From the NCBI RefSeq assembly GCF_014596725.1, contig NZ_JACVEG010000006.1, positions 178,049 through 242,048 on the forward strand: a stretch of DNA of 64,000 nt, given 5' to 3'. Positions 39,611 through 49,233 of this stretch are shown piece after piece. Made by a program: the position numbers and the translations under genes. The notes under the pieces were generated by a model that made no database searches, was not told where the DNA came from, and saw nothing but the letters and a program-made list of their open reading frames with translations. The stretch is from Vibrio sp. Y2-5 (GTDB lineage Bacteria; Pseudomonadota; Gammaproteobacteria; Enterobacterales; Vibrionaceae). Every line of letters begins with the position of its first letter. Positions within the stretch are counted from its first letter, which is position 1.

Positions 39611-40540
39611 TTACAGTGATTCGTTCAAAACTAGGGCTAACAGTGCTTCGCGCGCATAAACACCGTTGTTCGCTTGTTGGAAGAAATAAGCGTGAGGTGT
39701 TTTATCTACGTCGGTGGTGATTTCGTCAACACGAGGAAGCGGGTGAAGAACTTTCATGTTCTCACGGGCATTTTCAAGCATTGCAGCGGTTAGAACGAAA
39801 GCTGACTTAATGTGTAAGTATTCAGATGGGTCAAAACGTTCTTTTTGTACGCGAGTCATATATAGGATATCGAGTTCTGGGATCACGCTTTCCATATCAC
39901 TGTGTAAGCTGTATTCCACTCCCGCTTCATCCAGTTCTTCACAGATGTAATCAGGCATCGCTAATGCGTCTGGTGCCACAAAGAAGAAACGGTTGTTATC
40001 AAACTTAGCCAGAGCTTGAGCAAGTGAATGCACCGTGCGTCCGTATTTTAAGTCACCGACAAAAGCCACGTTCAGATTGTCTAGTCGACCTTGAGTCTCA
40101 TACAGAGTAAACAAATCGAGAAGCGTTTGAGTAGGGTGTTGGTTTGAACCGTCGCCCGCATTGATGACAGGAACGCCATTAGAAAACTCAGAAGCAAGAC
40201 GTGCTGCACCTTCTTGTGGGTGACGCATAACAAATGCATCCACATAAGAGGTAATAATCTGAACGGAATCCGCCAGTGTTTCCCCTTTGTTTGCTAACGA
40301 GGTGTTACCGCCATTGTCAAAACCGATGACGCTGCCACCGATACGCTGAATCGCCGTTTCAAATGATAAGCGCGTACGAGTCGACGGCTCAAAGAAACAG
40401 CTTGCAACGACTTTGTTTTTTATCAGCTCAGGTTTTGGTTCAGCTTTAAGCTGGCCGGCAGTTTGAACAATCAATTCCAATTCTTGTCTTGAAAGCTCAG
40501 AAATGGAGATGATGTGCTTATTATAAAGCGAGTTAGCCAT
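39611..40540 (-). CDS. pyrB: Aspartate carbamoyltransferase catalytic chain
   Basis: 309 residues from the ATG at 40540 with GGGAAGAAG upstream. The carbamoyl-phosphate site [12 protein letters not shown] (S53-R57) and the [11 protein letters not shown] motif are present. It forms N-carbamoyl-aspartate. Upstream lie a palindromic repeat, a pyrL-type attenuator and the promoter, so control by UTP-sensitive attenuation is likely. Confidence 0.97.
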   Translation of the reverse strand: MANSLYNKHIISISELSRQELELIVQTAGQLKAEPKPELIKNKVVASCFFEPSTRTRLSFETAIQRIGGSVIGFDNGGNTSLANKGETLADSVQIITSYVDAFVMRHPQEGAARLASEFSNGVPVINAGDGSNQHPTQTLLDLFTLYETQGRLDNLNVAFVGDLKYGRTVHSLAQALAKFDNNRFFFVAPDALAMPDYICEELDEAGVEYSLHSDMESVIPELDILYMTRVQKERFDPSEYLHIKSAFVLTAAMLENARENMKVLHPLPRVDEITTDVDKTPHAYFFQQANNGVYAREALLALVLNESL

Positions 40541-40573
40541 GATCTTCTTCCCTATCATTTTCTTAAAGTGGCG

Positions 40574-40734
40574 GTACCAATACCAACAATTATCTAATCA
40601 TTCTTACTTGCTAAAATCACCGATAGCTACGTTAGAATTTATGTAATTAGCATGACTAGTTACACAAATTCTGCCTTGCTCTCAGTGATTTTATCTGCGC
40701 AATATTTTGAATATCTAATTATCGGTATTGGTAC
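40574..40734. repeat. MITE-like palindromic element between the pyrBI attenuator and pyrB
   Basis: A 161-bp imperfect palindrome. Its ends are GTACCAATACC and GGTATTGGTAC. Further matching arms are TAAAATCACCGATAGC with GCTCTCAGTGATTTTA, and AGAATTTATGTAATT with AGTTACACAAATTCT. The element encodes nothing and folds into one long stem in RNA. I think such GTACCAATACC-ended repeats occur elsewhere in Vibrio intergenic DNA, but I cannot verify that here. Confidence 0.7.
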
Positions 40735-40761
40735 AAAAAAGCCCCCCAATAAGGGAGGCTT
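40735..40761 (-). terminator. pyrBI attenuator
   Basis: On the minus strand AAGCCTCCC and GGGGGGCTT pair across a short loop, followed by a T-run. It begins at the stop codon of the leader peptide, as in the E. coli pyrBI attenuator. Confidence 0.88.
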
Positions 40762-40856
40762 TAAAATTCAACAACGGGGGAAAACAGTTTGCCCTGTAAG
40801 CGTAATTGCTTACCGAAATTTTTAGCTGCACGATAGTCAATATGCATCAATTTCAT
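40761..40856 (-). CDS. pyrL: pyrBI operon leader peptide
   Basis: A 31-residue ORF starting MKLMHIDYRAAKNFGKQ, behind an AGGGGGAC ribosome site. The second half of its mRNA is rich in U (CTGTTTTCC, GTTGTTGAATTTTAA) just ahead of the attenuator hairpin. In enterobacteria low UTP slows RNA polymerase at such U-tracts, the ribosome catches up and blocks the terminator, and pyrBI is transcribed. The layout fits the same mechanism here. Confidence 0.85.
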   Translation of the reverse strand: MKLMHIDYRAAKNFGKQLRLQGKLFSPVVEF

Positions 40857-40883
40857 TGGGTCCCCCTAGACAAATTGCTGGGA

Positions 40884-40911
40884 ATTATACGCTTTGTTTT
40901 TAGTGACGCAA
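40884..40911 (-). promoter_or_regulatory. pyrBI promoter
   Basis: On the minus strand TTGCGT (40906-40911), a 16-base spacer and TATAAT (40884-40889). The leader peptide starts 28 bases further on. The -35 region also contains the TGACG/CGTCA inverted repeat that follows argF. Confidence 0.75.
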
Positions 40912-40935
40912 GCGATTACGTCATTTATCACCTCG

Positions 40936-41940
40936 CTAATCGCCCAGCGTTGCAACCATCACTGCTTTAATGGTGTGCATGCGGTTTTCTGCTTCATCAA
41001 ACACAATTGAATAGTCAGATTCAAACACATCTTCGGTGACTTCCAAGCCTTTCATACCAAACTTCTCAGCTACTTGCTTACCAATAGTGGTTTCATCGTT
41101 GTGGAAAGCTGGTAAGCAGTGCATGAATTTAACATGTGGGTTGCCAGTGGCTTTAATCACATCCATATTGACCTGATAAGGCTTCATTAGGGCGACACGT
41201 TCATCCCATGCTTCTGGTGCTTCACCCATAGAGACCCAAACGTCGGTGTAAAGAAAATCACAACCTGTGACGCCCTCCGCAACATTTTCAGTGAGCGTGA
41301 TTTTTGCGCCGCTTTCTGCTGCTAAGTCTTGGCATGTTTGCACCAACTCGGCATCTGGCCAGTACGCTTTTGGTGCAACTAAGCGGATATCCATACCCAT
41401 TTTCGCCGCGCCAACCATCAGTGAATTACCCATGTTGTTACGAGCATCACCGAGGTAAGCGAACTTAACTTCGCTGAGTGATTTACCGCGAGAGTATTCT
41501 TGCATGGTTAAGAAGTCTGCCAGAATTTGAGTTGGGTGAAACTCATCGGTTAAGCCATTCCAGACTGGTACGCCTGCATACTTGCCGAGCTCTTCTACAA
41601 TTTCTTGACCAAAGCCGCGATATTGAATGCCGTCGTACATACGGCCTAATACGCGAGCGGTATCTTTCATCGATTCTTTGTCGCCAATTTGCGAACCTGA
41701 AGGGCCAAGGTAGCTGACCTGTGCGCCTTGATCAAAAGCAGCAACTTCAAAGGCACAGCGAGTACGAGTAGAGGCTTTTTCAAAAATGAGCGCGATGTTT
41801 TTTCCGATTAGTTTTTTTTGCTCAGTGCCCGCTTTTTTTGCTCGTTTTAAATCAGCAGAGAGATCCAGTAAGAATTGGATTTCTTTCTGCGTAAAATCAA
41901 GCAGTTTAAGATAATTGCGGTGACGTAAATTGAAAGCCAT
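40936..41940 (-). CDS. argF: Ornithine carbamoyltransferase
   Basis: 334 residues. Carbamoyl-phosphate motif [13 protein letters not shown] (S57-R61), the [12 protein letters not shown] segment and the ornithine-binding [11 protein letters not shown] loop. It makes citrulline in arginine synthesis. It is the paralog of PyrB and lies directly upstream of the pyrBI promoter. An ArgR-type site precedes it, so arginine repression is likely. Confidence 0.95.
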   Translation of the reverse strand: MAFNLRHRNYLKLLDFTQKEIQFLLDLSADLKRAKKAGTEQKKLIGKNIALIFEKASTRTRCAFEVAAFDQGAQVSYLGPSGSQIGDKESMKDTARVLGRMYDGIQYRGFGQEIVEELGKYAGVPVWNGLTDEFHPTQILADFLTMQEYSRGKSLSEVKFAYLGDARNNMGNSLMVGAAKMGMDIRLVAPKAYWPDAELVQTCQDLAAESGAKITLTENVAEGVTGCDFLYTDVWVSMGEAPEAWDERVALMKPYQVNMDVIKATGNPHVKFMHCLPAFHNDETTIGKQVAEKFGMKGLEVTEDVFESDYSIVFDEAENRMHTIKAVMVATLGD

Positions 41941-42001
41941 GACTCAGTCCTTAGATACAAATAACGAGTAGGGCTAGTTAAACATAGAAATGCTATAAAA
42001 G

Positions 42002-42016
42002 TGAATAGTTATTTTA
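42002..42016. promoter_or_regulatory. Candidate ArgR operator (ARG box) upstream of argF
   Basis: TGAATAGTTATTTTA is close to the ARG box consensus TGAATAATTATTCA and lies 61 bases before the argF start. ArgR sites normally come in pairs about three bases apart; a second, weaker match may lie around 41983-41998. Confidence 0.55.
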
Positions 42017-42022
42017 AATAAG

Positions 42023-42049
42023 TGGCGAGACGTGCTTAACATCTCGCCA
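42023..42049 (-). terminator. Terminator of the PhoH-like gene
   Basis: TGGCGAGA and TCTCGCCA form a perfect 8-bp stem with an 11-base loop, eight bases past the stop; a T-rich stretch follows on the minus strand. Confidence 0.65.
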
Positions 42050-42056
42050 AATGTGC

Positions 42057-43433
42057 TTATAAATTCTCTTCAGCGAACTCAGCCAAGCGGCTGCGAACGA
42101 CACCGTTGAGGTGGATGTTGGCGCTGCCTTCAAAGTTTTTGAAGCGCTCAACCATGTAAGTTAACCCCGATGTCACAGGGGTTAGGTATGGTGAATCGAT
42201 CTGAGCAAGGTTACCTGAACACACAATCTTAGTGCCTTCACCACAGCGAGTGATGATGGTTTTGATTTGTGAAGCAGTAAGGTTCTGACACTCATCCAGT
42301 AACACAAATGCGTCTTGTATTGAGCGTCCGCGCATAAAGTTAATCGATTTGAACTGAATATTGGCTTTATCAACGATGTATTTTAAAGAGCCTTCAGTAC
42401 AGTGGTCATTCTTGTGTAAAGCCTCAAGCGTGTCGGTGACCGCTGCCAGCCAAGGCATCATTTTTTCTTCCTCTGTACCCGGCAAGAAACCGATAGATTC
42501 GCCAATATCCGGTGTGTTACGAGTGACGATGATCTTATCGAACATCTTCTTCTCTACGGTTTGCTCTAGTGCCGCAGCCATCGCAAGCAATGTTTTACCA
42601 CTACCTGCAGCCCCCGTCAGAATCACCAAATCAATTTCAGGATCGAGCAGAGCATCTAACGCCATGGCCTGATAGATATTCTTTGGTGTGATATCCCAAG
42701 CTTTGCGATGCATCATGCGCTCGCGGCTCTTGTCTAGCAGAGTAATTTTGTCTTCGGAGATGGTTTCTACTCGCGCAGCAAAATCACTCTCTTCGTCAAT
42801 CACATATTGGTTGATATAAGTAGGTTCAAACGGTTCACGATCGAGTTTGTGATAGGTTTTGCCTTCGAGTGCATAACTATCTACATTCTCAATATCATCC
42901 CAGAAATTACCTGTTCTGGTCTGGAAACCTTTGGTGAGGTACTGGACATCATCAATCAGTTGGTCAGTACGATAGTCTTCAACATAACGTACGCCAGCGC
43001 CTTTGGCACGCAGACGCATGTTGATGTCTTTGGTAATAAGAACAACTGAGCGAGGGGCGCGTTTGTTCTGTAAATGGAGTACAGCGTTAAGTATACGGTT
43101 GTCGCCTTCTTTGTCGGTGAAAGCTTTTACGCTCTCGTGGACATCATAGTCGGCTAAGATTGAAATGGTGCCGGTCGCACTGCTTTGTTTGGTAAAAGGG
43201 ATCCCTTCTGATATCTCATCTGGTGTTGCATCGTGGAACAAATTCTCCAACGCTCTAATCGCCACACGAGCATCGCGCGCAACGTCGCGTTTGCTGTCTT
43301 TGATTCGGTCGAGTTCTTCGAGGACGGTCATAGGAATGACCACATCATGTTCTTGGAAGGAGTAAATGGCTAGAGGTTCATGAAGTAGGATATTGGTATC
43401 CAGTACAAACAGTTTCCGATCGGTATCGCCCAT
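42057..43433 (-). CDS. PIN-PhoH fusion protein (PhoH2/YlaK-like ATPase)
   Basis: 458 residues from the ATG at 43433 with AAGGAG upstream. An N-terminal PIN nuclease domain (about 7-150, FVLDTNILLHEP with D12) is joined to a C-terminal PhoH ATPase domain with Walker A GAAGSGKT at 274-281 and the ALLDECQNLT-type Walker B (VLLDECQNL). Homologs (PhoH2) are described as RNA helicases/RNases. The role in vibrios is not clear. It is preceded by a 421-bp gap to rapA. Confidence 0.88.
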   Translation of the reverse strand: MGDTDRKLFVLDTNILLHEPLAIYSFQEHDVVIPMTVLEELDRIKDSKRDVARDARVAIRALENLFHDATPDEISEGIPFTKQSSATGTISILADYDVHESVKAFTDKEGDNRILNAVLHLQNKRAPRSVVLITKDINMRLRAKGAGVRYVEDYRTDQLIDDVQYLTKGFQTRTGNFWDDIENVDSYALEGKTYHKLDREPFEPTYINQYVIDEESDFAARVETISEDKITLLDKSRERMMHRKAWDITPKNIYQAMALDALLDPEIDLVILTGAAGSGKTLLAMAAALEQTVEKKMFDKIIVTRNTPDIGESIGFLPGTEEEKMMPWLAAVTDTLEALHKNDHCTEGSLKYIVDKANIQFKSINFMRGRSIQDAFVLLDECQNLTASQIKTIITRCGEGTKIVCSGNLAQIDSPYLTPVTSGLTYMVERFKNFEGSANIHLNGVVRSRLAEFAEENL

Positions 43434-43854
43434 AAGCGTCTCCTTGCTATCGTATAGCTTGCTTTCATAGGATGTCGGCAATAGAGGTCGCAATGAATCG
43501 TACACTTTGGGTAGGCTTTCGATCTCTTGCGACTTACTGCAAACCCGAGTTGATACTCACTGTTTTGATAAGCAGACTTTGTGCCAAATTTTCACTCGGT
43601 TTTATCTGTTTATCTGAGTTGAGTATAGCAACGTCTTATCTAAGAAATGCCACTGGTTTCTTACAGTTTGATGTCAGCACACACTAGAATAAAAAATGCG
43701 GGGATTGAGCGTGACCTGCATCACGCCATCAAGTAAGATTAGCGACCTTTTTCTGCTGCACTCTCCTAAAGCGATCATAATTAGGAGCTGAATTCTCTAT
43801 GTGGCAGATTTCTATTTATAATTATCCAATCCAAATTGATGAGGTAGTCGATTA
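43434..43854. other. Divergent intergenic region between the PhoH-like gene and rapA
   Basis: 421 bp. A 71-codon open frame at 43472-43687 lacks a ribosome site and looks like chance. One CRP-like palindrome is listed separately. TAGGAGCTGA near 43782-43791 does not precede a convincing ORF. Otherwise it must hold the two divergent promoters. Confidence 0.5.
43710..43725. promoter_or_regulatory. Candidate CRP site upstream of rapA
   Basis: CGTGACCTGCATCACG fits the CRP pattern GTGA-N6-TCAC with perfect symmetry of the half sites. It lies 130 bases before the rapA start, a suitable distance for activation. Confidence 0.4.
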
Positions 43855-46764
43855 ATGACTTTTGCTTTGGGGCAACGCTGGATTAGCGATACGGAAAGCG
43901 ATTTAGGTTTAGGTACCGTCGTAGCAATGGATGCGCGAACTGTTACTCTTATGTTTGCAGCGTCAGAAGAAAACCGAGTGTACGCTCGCAATGACGCACC
44001 AGTAACACGAGTGACATTTAATGTTGGCGACGTTATTGATAGCCAAGAAGGCTGGTCACTCAAAGTTGAGCAAGTGGTTGAAGATCAGGGCTTGCTCACC
44101 TACCTCGGAACTCGTGAAGATACGGAAGAGTCAGGTGTTGCTCTGCGTGAAATTTTCCTGAGTAATCAAATTCGATTCAACAAGCCACAAGATAAGTTGT
44201 TCGCAGGTCAGATTGATCGTATGGATAACTTCGTGTTGCGCTACCGCTCTCTAACTAATCAGTTTCAACAACACAAGAGTCCGATGCGTGGTTTGTGTGG
44301 CATGCGCGCAGGTTTGATCCCTCACCAGCTGTATATTGCTCATGAAGTGGGCCGTCGTTATGCACCACGTGTTTTGTTGGCTGATGAAGTGGGTTTGGGT
44401 AAAACTATTGAAGCCGGCATGATCATCCACCAACAGGTACTTTCTGGTCGTGCTGAACGCATTCTGATTGTGGTTCCAGAAACATTGCAGCACCAATGGT
44501 TGGTAGAGATGATGCGCCGCTTTAACCTGCATTTCTCTATCTTTGATGAAGAGCGTTGTGTTGAAGCGTTTGCTGAAGCTGATAACCCATTCGAAACTCA
44601 ACAGTACGTATTATGCTCGCTGGGCTTTTTACGTAAGAGCCGTCAGCGTTTTGAACAAGCCTTAGAAGCTGAGTGGGACTTACTGGTTGTCGATGAAGCG
44701 CACCATCTTGAGTGGTCTCAGGATAATCCAAGCCGTGAATATCAGGTTATTGAAGGTTTAGCTGAACGCACACCGGGTGTGCTTCTTCTAACCGCAACAC
44801 CTGAGCAGCTTGGTCGTGAAAGTCACTTTGCGCGTTTACGTCTACTTGATGCCGACCGTTTCTATGATTATGACGCCTTTGTTCAAGAAGAAGAGCAGTA
44901 TGCGCCTGTCGCAGATGCAGTGAGTGCTTTGCTTTCAGGTCAGAAGCTTAGTGATGAAGCGAAAAACCAAATCACCGAACTGCTCTCTGAACAAGACGTA
45001 GAACCGCTATTCCGCGTTCTGGAAAGTCAGGCAAGCGATGAAGAGAAAGCTTCTGCAAGCCAAGAGTTAGTCGATAACTTAATGGACCGCCACGGTACGG
45101 GGCGTGTGTTATTTAGAAACACTCGTGCTGCAGTGAAAGGTTTCCCAACGCGTAATGTGCATTTAATGCCGATGCCAATTCCATCGCAGTATGAAACGTC
45201 TATGCGTGTGTCCGGACTGATTGGCGGCAAGATCAGCCCTGAAGCTCGTGCGATGAAAATGCTTTATCCAGAAGAGATCTTCCAAGAATTTGAAGGTGAG
45301 AACTCAAGCTGGTGGCAGTTTGATTCACGTGTTAACTGGCTGATTGAAAAAGTGAAAGAGAAACGCAGTGAGAAGATCCTAGTGATTGCTTCACGCGCAA
45401 GTTCCGCACTGCAATTAGAGCAAGCGCTTCGTGAACGTGAAGGCATCCGTGCAACGGTATTCCATGAAGGAATGTCGATCATCGAACGAGATAAAGCGGC
45501 TGCGTATTTCGCGCAAGAAGAGGGCGGTGCTCAGGTTCTTATCTGTAGCGAAATCGGCTCTGAAGGTCGTAACTTCCAGTTTGCAAGCCAACTGGTGATG
45601 TTTGATCTGCCATTTAACCCTGACTTGCTTGAGCAACGTATCGGTCGCTTGGATCGTATCGGTCAACAGCGCGACATTGATATTTTTGTTCCGTATCTTG
45701 AAGGCACATCGCAAGGGATTCTGGCTCGTTGGTACGATGAAGGTTTGAATGCATTTGCTGAAACGTGTCCAACAGGTCGTGCCGTTTATGATGAGTTTGT
45801 GTCGCGCCTAGTTCCAGTTTTGGCTGCTGGCGGCAGCGATGATCTTGATGAGATCATCGAAGAATCAGCGAAAATGAACAAAGCGCTGAAATCTCAGCTA
45901 GAACATGGTCGCGATCGTCTGTTAGAAATGCACTCCAATGGCGGTGAGAAAGCGTTGGATATCGCAGAGAAAATTGCTGCGACAGACGGTGATACCAATC
46001 TAGTGACTTTCGCTTTAAGCCTATTTGATACCATTGGTTTGAATCAAGATGACCATGGTGAAAATGCGCTTGTTGTGACGCCATCTGAACACATGATGGT
46101 ACCAAGCTATCCGGGGCTGCCTTATGAAGGTGCGACGATCACGTTTGATCGCGATACTGCTTTGTCACGTGAAGATATGCACTTTATCAGTTGGGAGCAT
46201 CCAATGATCCAAGGTGGTATTGATCTTCTGATGAGTGAAGGCGTGGGTACGTCTGCGGTATCTTTGCTAAAGAACAAATCTCTGCCAGTGGGTACGATTT
46301 TGTTGGAGCTAGTGTACGTAGTCGATGCCCAAGCACCGAAACGCAGCGGTATTTCTCGCTTCTTACCGAAAACACCGATTCGTATTCTTTTGGATGCTCG
46401 TGGTAATAATCTTTCAAGCCAAGTTGAGTTTGAAGGCTTTAACCGTCAACTAAGCCCTGTGAATCGCCATTTGGCGAGCAAGCTGGTCAGCAGTGTACAA
46501 AATGATGTACATAACCTAATCACAGCAAGTGAAGCGTTTGCCGTTGAAGAAGTGAAATCGATTCGTGAGCAAGCACAGAAAGAGATGGAACACAGCCTTA
46601 ACTCTGAGCTTGAGCGTTTACAGGCGTTGAAAGCAGTCAACCCGAACATTCGTGATGAAGAGATTGAAGTGATCGAACAGCAAATTAATGAGCTTTCTGG
46701 GTACATCACTCAGGCTCAATTTCAGCTCGATTCTCTTCGATTGATTGTGGTTGCACACAACTAA
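43855..46764 (+). CDS. rapA: RNA polymerase-associated protein RapA (HepA)
   Basis: 969 residues, the usual size. N-terminal Tudor-like domains (about 1-105), then a SWI2/SNF2 ATPase with [10 protein letters not shown] at 177-186 and DEAH at 279-282, the second RecA domain with [13 protein letters not shown], and the RapA C-terminal domain. It binds core RNA polymerase and helps its recycling by remodelling RNA or post-termination complexes. Confidence 0.97.
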   Translation: MTFALGQRWISDTESDLGLGTVVAMDARTVTLMFAASEENRVYARNDAPVTRVTFNVGDVIDSQEGWSLKVEQVVEDQGLLTYLGTREDTEESGVALREIFLSNQIRFNKPQDKLFAGQIDRMDNFVLRYRSLTNQFQQHKSPMRGLCGMRAGLIPHQLYIAHEVGRRYAPRVLLADEVGLGKTIEAGMIIHQQVLSGRAERILIVVPETLQHQWLVEMMRRFNLHFSIFDEERCVEAFAEADNPFETQQYVLCSLGFLRKSRQRFEQALEAEWDLLVVDEAHHLEWSQDNPSREYQVIEGLAERTPGVLLLTATPEQLGRESHFARLRLLDADRFYDYDAFVQEEEQYAPVADAVSALLSGQKLSDEAKNQITELLSEQDVEPLFRVLESQASDEEKASASQELVDNLMDRHGTGRVLFRNTRAAVKGFPTRNVHLMPMPIPSQYETSMRVSGLIGGKISPEARAMKMLYPEEIFQEFEGENSSWWQFDSRVNWLIEKVKEKRSEKILVIASRASSALQLEQALREREGIRATVFHEGMSIIERDKAAAYFAQEEGGAQVLICSEIGSEGRNFQFASQLVMFDLPFNPDLLEQRIGRLDRIGQQRDIDIFVPYLEGTSQGILARWYDEGLNAFAETCPTGRAVYDEFVSRLVPVLAAGGSDDLDEIIEESAKMNKALKSQLEHGRDRLLEMHSNGGEKALDIAEKIAATDGDTNLVTFALSLFDTIGLNQDDHGENALVVTPSEHMMVPSYPGLPYEGATITFDRDTALSREDMHFISWEHPMIQGGIDLLMSEGVGTSAVSLLKNKSLPVGTILLELVYVVDAQAPKRSGISRFLPKTPIRILLDARGNNLSSQVEFEGFNRQLSPVNRHLASKLVSSVQNDVHNLITASEAFAVEEVKSIREQAQKEMEHSLNSELERLQALKAVNPNIRDEEIEVIEQQINELSGYITQAQFQLDSLRLIVVAHN

Positions 46765-46782
46765 GAAAAATTCACAAAAATC

Positions 46783-46811
46783 AAAAAGGCCTTCGTCAGA
46801 AGGCCTTTTTT
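46783..46811. terminator. Bidirectional terminator between rapA and the Nramp-like gene
   Basis: AAAAAGGCCTTC and GAAGGCCTTTTTT pair around a 4-base loop. Confidence 0.9.
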
Positions 46812-46870
46812 CTATTTATCGCTCTCTACCTAAAGGGTGTGAAATCCAAGGTGTAAAGAGGGCAGATAAA

Positions 46871-48145
46871 TTACATGATCCACTTCCACCAAACAAACAG
46901 TGCTAGGAAGCCAAACAAGTAGACTAAACCTAGAATCGACAGAGCTTTCAGTTTCGGACCAACCGCAAGTTCTTTTGGTAATGGTGTTTTAGTGACCAGA
47001 ATGTAGTTCAGCAGAGCAAAGATCGGTGTTGTCATGAACGCCATGATCATTGCAAAGTTCAACATTGGCATGAGTGCAGATGCGAAGAACACTATGATAG
47101 CCAGTGCTGCTACTGATACAACAATCATCCAAGCTTGAAGGACTTTCGGGCTCTGCTCTTTATCTTCTTTGATCAGACGTTGAGATTCCGCTATAACACG
47201 CGAGTAACCATCAATCACCGTGATCGTACTACCGAAGATACAGAAGAAAGCGATAACCGCAATCAGGTAACGAGACCATTCACCAATGGTGGATGCGTAA
47301 AGTCCAACAAGCTGATGTGAGAAACCAACACCAGATTTAGAGAGTTCTACACCTGTGCCATTCAGTACTAACGCACCTAGAGCTAGGAACACAACCGCTA
47401 GAATAGCAGTACCGATGTAACCTACGTTGAAGTCAAACAGTGCAGATTGAGCAGTGACTTTTTGATGGCGGCATTGAGATTTTAGCCATACAGAAGTAAG
47501 GCTTGATATTTCAATTGGTGCCGGCATCCAACCCATTGTTACGACTAGGAAACCAATCGCAGCGATCGTCCATGGAGAAGGCGTTTCCGCAGCTACAGTA
47601 CTTACTGGGGCAGAATTTGTCGCCGCAATAACGACTGCCAGTAAGGTAGCAATGGTTAGCACAGCCATGATGACTTTTGACAACGTGTCCAACGCTTTGT
47701 AATGACCAGCAAAAAGAATGACTAAGCAAGTCACTAATACGATGCCACATAGTACTGGAAGTGACAGGTCAAACGGTACGAAGTAGCTAAGTAAACTTGC
47801 GCTGAACATCAGAAGTGCTGCGGTATTTACCACTGATGAGAAAACAGCAAGGATAGTGAATACCCAAAGGTACGGTTTACCGAGCTTCGCATAACCTTCG
47901 ACAAGGCTTTCACCTGTGCCCATTGTGTACTGAACGCCTGCTTTAAAAAATGGGTATTTAAATAAGTTTACCAGCAGAATCAGTATCGCTAATTGCCAAC
48001 CGTAAATAGCGCCAGCTTTGGTTGATGCAACGAGATGTGAGCCACCAACAGCCGCTGCAGCCATCATTATCCCTGGCCCTAATGAGCGCATTAATTGAGA
48101 CAAAGATAGCCGTTGTTCTGATGGATATGATACGGCGTTTTCCAT
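46871..48145 (-). CDS. Atypical Nramp-family transporter
   Basis: 424 residues with about 11 membrane helices and an Nramp fold. The GPG start of helix 1 (residues 23-25) aligns, but the canonical DPGN metal motif is replaced by GGSH (34-37), and the MPHN motif of helix 6 is replaced by MPAP (207-210). These residues normally coordinate Mn2+ or Fe2+, so the substrate may differ, or the protein may not carry divalent metals in the usual way. No Fur, MntR or Mg-leader signal is apparent upstream. It sits between rapA and rluA, which I recall as neighbours in V. cholerae, suggesting a later insertion. Confidence 0.85.
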   Translation of the reverse strand: MENAVSYPSEQRLSLSQLMRSLGPGIMMAAAAVGGSHLVASTKAGAIYGWQLAILILLVNLFKYPFFKAGVQYTMGTGESLVEGYAKLGKPYLWVFTILAVFSSVVNTAALLMFSASLLSYFVPFDLSLPVLCGIVLVTCLVILFAGHYKALDTLSKVIMAVLTIATLLAVVIAATNSAPVSTVAAETPSPWTIAAIGFLVVTMGWMPAPIEISSLTSVWLKSQCRHQKVTAQSALFDFNVGYIGTAILAVVFLALGALVLNGTGVELSKSGVGFSHQLVGLYASTIGEWSRYLIAVIAFFCIFGSTITVIDGYSRVIAESQRLIKEDKEQSPKVLQAWMIVVSVAALAIIVFFASALMPMLNFAMIMAFMTTPIFALLNYILVTKTPLPKELAVGPKLKALSILGLVYLFGFLALFVWWKWIM

Positions 48146-48413
48146 TCTTGTTATTCCTTAGAATTATGATGTTGTGTTTAATATTTTTTATAGCCTGCCA
48201 GCTTGGCTGGTCAGGATGACTTTAATGTCAATACTACACATCAATATCACAGCTACTTTTTGTGTCAATTTATATTTACAAACCTTTTAGATCTTTTTTC
48301 GTATTCCGTAAGGTTGAGACATTTGGCGTGAAAATGGTTACGTCATTTTGCAGCTAACAGCGGGCTGTTTAGCTGCTATAATGCGGCGTTTTTTTTTATT
48401 TGAGATGACTTTC

Positions 48414-49151
48414 ATGGCGATGACTGAGTACCACCCACCAACGGATCCGTGGATTGATGTGGTATATGAGGATGACTACATTATTGCGGTTAATAAACCG
48501 TCTGGATTGCTGTCCGTTCCGGGTAGACTGGAAGAGCACTATGACAGCATGTGGAGTCGCCTAGTTGAACAATATCCTGATGTGAAAGTCGTGCATCGTT
48601 TAGATATGTCGACATCCGGTTTAATGCTGTTTGGCAAAAATACCTATATGGAATCGGCCTTGAAGAAGCAGTTTCAATATCGCCTGACGCATAAAATCTA
48701 TTATGCCCGTGTGTGGGGTATTGTTGAGCAGGACGAGGGTATGATTGACCTTCCATTAATTTGCGACTGGCCAAATCGTCCGAAACAGATGGTTTGTTTT
48801 GAAAACGGTAAGCCCTCTCAAACCATGTTCCATGTCGTGAAGCGTGAAGAGAAAACCACAGTAGTGCGTTTGCTTCCTATCACTGGTCGTTCTCACCAAT
48901 TGCGTGTTCATATGATGGCATTGGGGCACCCGATTGTTGGCGATGAGTTTTACGCACCTCAAGAAGCGATTGATTTTACAGACCGTTTGGAACTGCACGC
49001 TGCTGAGTTGAGTTTCTATCACCCTCGCAGCCACTGGCTACGAAGTATTTTTGTACCTTGTGACTTTTATCCCGAAGCACAGGAAGAAATTTTGCAGCAC
49101 TTCGATCCTGAGAGAAAATTACCGGATTATAAAACGCTACCGAGAACTTGA
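48414..49151 (+). CDS. rluA: Dual-specificity pseudouridine synthase RluA
   Basis: 245 residues from the ATG at 48414, where the N-terminus MAMTEYHPPTDPW parallels E. coli RluA. The catalytic motif VVHRLDMSTSGLMLF contains the nucleophilic aspartate, and PITGRSHQLRVHMMALGHPIVGD is typical. It modifies position 746 of 23S rRNA and position 32 of several tRNAs. Confidence 0.95.
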   Translation: MAMTEYHPPTDPWIDVVYEDDYIIAVNKPSGLLSVPGRLEEHYDSMWSRLVEQYPDVKVVHRLDMSTSGLMLFGKNTYMESALKKQFQYRLTHKIYYARVWGIVEQDEGMIDLPLICDWPNRPKQMVCFENGKPSQTMFHVVKREEKTTVVRLLPITGRSHQLRVHMMALGHPIVGDEFYAPQEAIDFTDRLELHAAELSFYHPRSHWLRSIFVPCDFYPEAQEEILQHFDPERKLPDYKTLPRT

Positions 49152-49233
49152 ATCTAGGTAGCTACCCGAACTCGTTTGCGTTGCAGGCTAGAACGCTGCA
49201 GGTTCAACGAGAAAGGGTAATAAAGGAGAAACT

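Noticed and set aside
40574..40734. A second attenuator or riboswitch ahead of pyrB
   Set aside because: The long continuous palindrome with matching ends looks like a MITE; no alternative helices or terminator T-run are seen.
43472..43687. 71-codon open frame between the PhoH-like gene and rapA
   Set aside because: No ribosome site, no coding-like composition and not recognisable as a protein; it fits chance in a promoter region.
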